Positions 11,827-13,806 of a stretch of 13,806 bases of DNA are shown piece after piece. The DNA comes from Candidatus Scatousia excrementipullorum (lineage in GTDB: Bacteria > Cyanobacteriota > Vampirovibrionia > Gastranaerophilales > Gastranaerophilaceae), in NCBI GenBank assembly GCA_017694215.1, contig JADIND010000172.1, forward strand, positions 1 to 13,806. Reading direction: 5' to 3'. The position numbers and the translations under genes were made by a program. Position 1 is the first letter of the stretch. Every line of letters starts with the position of its first letter. The notes beneath the pieces were generated by a model, which worked only from the letters and a program-made list of their open reading frames with translations, searched no databases and was not told the DNA's origin.

Positions 11827-12859
11827 CCGCATTTTCCTTCTGGGAAGTTTCATTAATCGGTGCAAGATATAATTCATCAATAAGTACACAAATCATAGCG
11901 GCAATAGCAGGAGAAAGGATTACCCCCCAAAATCCGAGAAATTGTTCGGCTAAAAAAAGTGCAAGAAATATCATCAACGGATGAAGCTGCATAAATTTAC
12001 CGAATAAAATAGGTCTTACCAGATAATTTGATAACTGCTGGACAAGCAAAAATCCTGCAATAATAAGAATTATCTTAAAAATACTTAAAGGATATGCAAC
12101 AAGCAAAATTGCAATCAAAGCAATAGTAGGTCCCAAAAGCGGTACGATATCAAGAACACCGGTAATCAATCCCAGAAGAAACGAATAATCAATTCCGAGT
12201 ATCATCAAAACGATTGTCATCATTAATCCGACAGCAACCATTGAAATAATCTGTGCTCTTACAAAACCACCGACTCTTCTGCTTATAGTTGACAATATTT
12301 CAGAAGCCTTTTCCTTATAAACTGGCGGGAAAAATTCAATAAATTTTTGTTTAAGATAGTCTTTGTCAACCAGCAAATAGTAAATTATCATTGTTAAAGC
12401 AACAATTACAACGAATATCTGAAATATTCCCATCGTAAATGTCCAGGAATGGTTAACAATATTCTGTGCTACATCAGGTGAAGCATTAACAAATTTATCC
12501 ATAGAAACAAGCTCTGACAACTTGTGACCAAATATGCTAAAGGTTGAAAGATACTGAAACAACGACATTACTTTCTGTGGAAGATAATTTATTAAAGCAC
12601 CAATTTCTTTATACGCTATCAAAAATATTGGTAAAAACAGAGCAAAAACTGCCGCTGTGCTTAATGTCACTGCGATTATTGAAGCAGCATTCCGGCTTAT
12701 TTTCTTCTGCATTTTTATAACAAGAGGATTCAGTGCACAGGCTATAACGTATGCAGCAAAAAATAACATAATTATATTGGAAATTTTCGGAATCATATAA
12801 ATTAAAAAGATAACCAGAATTAAAAAAATTATATTTTTAATATTAAAATATTTTTTCAT
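11816..12859 (-). CDS. AI-2E family transporter-like membrane protein
   Basis: A 347-residue integral membrane protein with about seven to eight helices. The family pattern is visible: paired N-terminal helices, a soluble region (about 85-140), and then the conserved second half with RRVGGFVRAQ, LGIDYSFLLGLITGVLDIVP, LGPTIALIAI and LHPLMIFLALFLAEQFLGFWG. The family (PerM/YdgG/YtvI) is named after a proposed role in autoinducer-2 export, but many members transport other small molecules or ions, so the substrate is not known. The last residues are polar (NETSQKENADAQ). GGGAGAG lies 3 nt before the ATG. Its own promoter is at 12883-12910, and it is the first gene of an operon with the radical SAM gene. 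Confidence 0.9.
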   Translation of the reverse strand: MKKYFNIKNIIFLILVIFLIYMIPKISNIIMLFFAAYVIACALNPLVIKMQKKISRNAASIIAVTLSTAAVFALFLPIFLIAYKEIGALINYLPQKVMSLFQYLSTFSIFGHKLSELVSMDKFVNASPDVAQNIVNHSWTFTMGIFQIFVVIVALTMIIYYLLVDKDYLKQKFIEFFPPVYKEKASEILSTISRRVGGFVRAQIISMVAVGLMMTIVLMILGIDYSFLLGLITGVLDIVPLLGPTIALIAILLVAYPLSIFKIILIIAGFLLVQQLSNYLVRPILFGKFMQLHPLMIFLALFLAEQFLGFWGVILSPAIAAMICVLIDELYLAPINETSQKENADAQ

Positions 12860-12882
12860 AAACTCTCCCTAATCATAAAGTA

Positions 12883-12910
12883 ATTTTATCAGAAAAAAAA
12901 ACTTTTTCAA
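12883..12910 (-). promoter_or_regulatory. Promoter of the AI-2E-family operon
   Basis: On the minus strand, TTGAAA (12905-12910) is followed after 16 bp by TAAAAT (12883-12888), itself preceded by TG as an extended -10. The spacer contains a nine-base T run. The predicted start is about 15 nt before the ATG. Confidence 0.6.
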
Positions 12911-12911
12911 T

Positions 12912-12939
12912 TCGTAACATTTATAGTTAATTGTTACGA
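12912..12939. repeat. Inverted repeat, candidate operator between divergent genes
   Basis: TCGTAACA (12912-12919) and TGTTACGA (12932-12939) form a perfect 8-bp inverted repeat with a 12-bp AT-rich spacer. The half-site centres are 20 bp apart, two helical turns. It begins 1 bp upstream of the -35 box of the AI-2E-family promoter and lies about 100 bp before the 13037 gene. No T tract follows on either side, so it does not look like a terminator. Confidence 0.55.
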
Positions 12940-13036
12940 TTTTGTAAAGAAATATTAAATTTGAGTATATATTAGGCAATCTATAACTCATTATATACTT
13001 TATATATTTAAGAACAATTAACACGAAGGATAAGAC

Positions 13037-13576
13037 ATGGGTTTCTTAACAGGCGCATTTCTAAAGATTTATGCCGCACGGCAAAGGATTCAACTGCAGC
13101 ACCAGTTGACATCCGTTACAATGCGTCTTAGCCGTGTCACCCGACAAATGGGAGATGCACAAAAACAACTTACCCGAATGAAACAAATGCAGAGCATGAA
13201 TATGAAGGCTTTGCAGTCTTATGCTATGAAAGGTGCAAGTGCTGCTATGAATCAATCTATATTTGATTTACAAAATAGCGGCTTATCAGAGGCACAAATG
13301 TCATCACAAATGATGTCTATCAACAGTGCATTTACGATGAAACAACAGGATATTGCACTGCAATTCTCTCAAATGCAATCGCAGCAGGATATGGCTATGC
13401 AGGAATTTGAAGAGGCACAACTAGAACCTCTTAAAAATATGGAAGAAAGCTTGCAGGTTGAAAAAGCATCTATTGAATCACAACTCAAACTCGTTGAGGG
13501 TCAAGAAAAAGCTGCAGGCGAAATGGAAAAAGCAAGTTCAAAAGATTTCGTTCCGGAATATACCGGCGGAGGTTAA
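13037..13576 (+). CDS. Met/Gln-rich coiled-coil hypothetical protein
   Basis: A 179-residue protein of unknown function. After a short hydrophobic start (MGFLTGAFLKIYAA) the chain is almost entirely helical and coiled-coil-like. It is unusually rich in methionine (18 of 179, about 10 percent) and glutamine (26 of 179, about 15 percent), for example in QLTRMKQMQSMNMKALQS (44-61) and MKQQDIALQFSQMQSQQDMA (101-120). The tail ends in FVPEYTGGG. There is no signal peptide or catalytic motif. GAAGGA (13025-13030) lies 6 nt before the ATG. A hairpin terminator follows 18 nt after the stop, so it is a monocistronic unit. It could be a structural or scaffold protein, perhaps envelope-associated; this is inference. 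Confidence 0.75.
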   Translation: MGFLTGAFLKIYAARQRIQLQHQLTSVTMRLSRVTRQMGDAQKQLTRMKQMQSMNMKALQSYAMKGASAAMNQSIFDLQNSGLSEAQMSSQMMSINSAFTMKQQDIALQFSQMQSQQDMAMQEFEEAQLEPLKNMEESLQVEKASIESQLKLVEGQEKAAGEMEKASSKDFVPEYTGGG

Positions 13577-13594
13577 TACACAAATTCTTAAAAA

Positions 13595-13622
13595 GGGTTC
13601 GGGCACCACCGGACCCTTTTTT
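13595..13622. terminator. Bidirectional intrinsic terminator
   Basis: Stem GGGTTCGG (13595-13602) with CCGGACCC (13609-13616), eight pairs including one wobble, with a 6-nt loop. Six T follow on the plus strand, and five T follow on the minus strand. It serves both the 13037 gene and the convergent ferredoxin gene. Confidence 0.9.
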
Positions 13623-13623
13623 A

Positions 13624-13758
13624 TTACTCATTTAAAATAATAGCATTTTGTGGACAATATAAAGCAGCATCTATGCAGAAATCTTCATTTCCACATACCC
13701 GCTCCTGATTGGCAACAACATAACCGTCGAAGACATCAAATACTTCAGGACATAAGAT
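13624..13758 (-). CDS. Ferredoxin, 3' end only (4Fe-4S type)
   Basis: An open minus-strand frame of 44 codons plus the TAA stop at 13624-13626, truncated by the end of the genomic sequence. It reads CPEVFDVFDGYVVANQ, then CGNEDFCIDAALYCPQNAII. CPEVFDV is the usual continuation after the CxxCxxC cluster of small 4Fe-4S ferredoxins, and the final CPQNAI matches the CPxxAI ending with the last cluster cysteine. The middle also has the two extra cysteines (VCGNEDFC) found in some one-cluster ferredoxins. The missing N-terminus should hold CxxCxxC. It would be an electron carrier for cytoplasmic redox enzymes; the partner is not visible. Confidence 0.8.
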   Translation of the reverse strand: MLCPEVFDVFDGYVVANQERVCGNEDFCIDAALYCPQNAIILNE

Positions 13759-13806
13759 CTGTCTCTTATACACATCTGACGCTGCCGACGATGGTTATAT
13801 GTGTAG
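13759..13806. other. Illumina Nextera adapter contamination
   Basis: CTGTCTCTTATACACATCT (13759-13777) is the Tn5 mosaic end, and GACGCTGCCGACGA (13778-13791) is the reverse complement of the Nextera i5-side adapter. A nine-base stretch (13792-13800) in the index position and GTGTAG (13801-13806), the beginning of the P5 side, follow. This is library sequence, not genome, and should be trimmed at 13758. Confidence 0.98.

Noticed and set aside
13594..13606. GGGTTCGGG resembling a tRNA T-loop
   Set aside because: It is one arm of the perfect terminator hairpin, and no acceptor or anticodon stem is present.
1..13758. CRISPR array, transposase, prophage or tRNA genes
   Set aside because: No regularly spaced repeats, integrase or transposase motifs, or cloverleaf structures were seen on either strand.

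Overview
The window is a 13.8-kb, AT-rich bacterial contig end, almost fully coding on both strands. Small hypothetical proteins open with short N-terminal stretches such as SVSFKA (start near 9056) and KINTGFTAVHF (start at 944). From memory this style, together with Shine-Dalgarno sites, low GC, an AMIN-domain protein and a cyanobacterial-type prohibitin, recalls the gut non-photosynthetic cyanobacterial relatives (Gastranaerophilales/Melainabacteria). That assignment is inference, not proof. The last 48 bases are not genomic: they match the Illumina Nextera adapter, so the natural sequence stops at about 13758.

Layout. 1-800 (minus strand): a GIY-YIG protein and a Ser/Gly/Cys-rich hypothetical. 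944-1750 (plus): a hypothetical with an internal lipobox-like segment. 1914-3774 (plus): a three-gene envelope operon (AMIN-domain membrane protein, 63-residue two-helix protein, SPFH/prohibitin). 3874-4995 (minus): UDP-GlcNAc 2-epimerase. 5092-6923 (plus): a mini-glutaredoxin translationally coupled to a protein that looks like hybrid cluster protein but has lost nearly all metal ligands. 6977-8066 (minus): rpsG and rpsL, with a strong promoter, a palindrome on its -35 box and a leader of about 200 nt. 8085-9561 (minus): leuD followed by a hypothetical. 9662-10285 (plus): a histidine-phosphatase-like protein with altered catalytic residues. 10282-12859 (minus): an AI-2E-type membrane protein and a radical SAM protein. 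13037-13576 (plus): a Met/Gln-rich coiled-coil protein. 13624-13758 (minus): the 3' end of a ferredoxin gene.

Most units are separated by recognisable intrinsic terminators, several of them shared by convergent genes. No CRISPR array, tRNA, rRNA or insertion sequence was seen, and no gene-free stretch exceeds 300 bases. The most interesting locus is 5092-6923, a redoxin plus a hybrid-cluster-protein fold that apparently cannot hold the hybrid cluster but carries new cysteine pairs. The degenerate phosphatase, the two-start prohibitin and the palindromes at the rpsL and AI-2E promoters are also worth attention.
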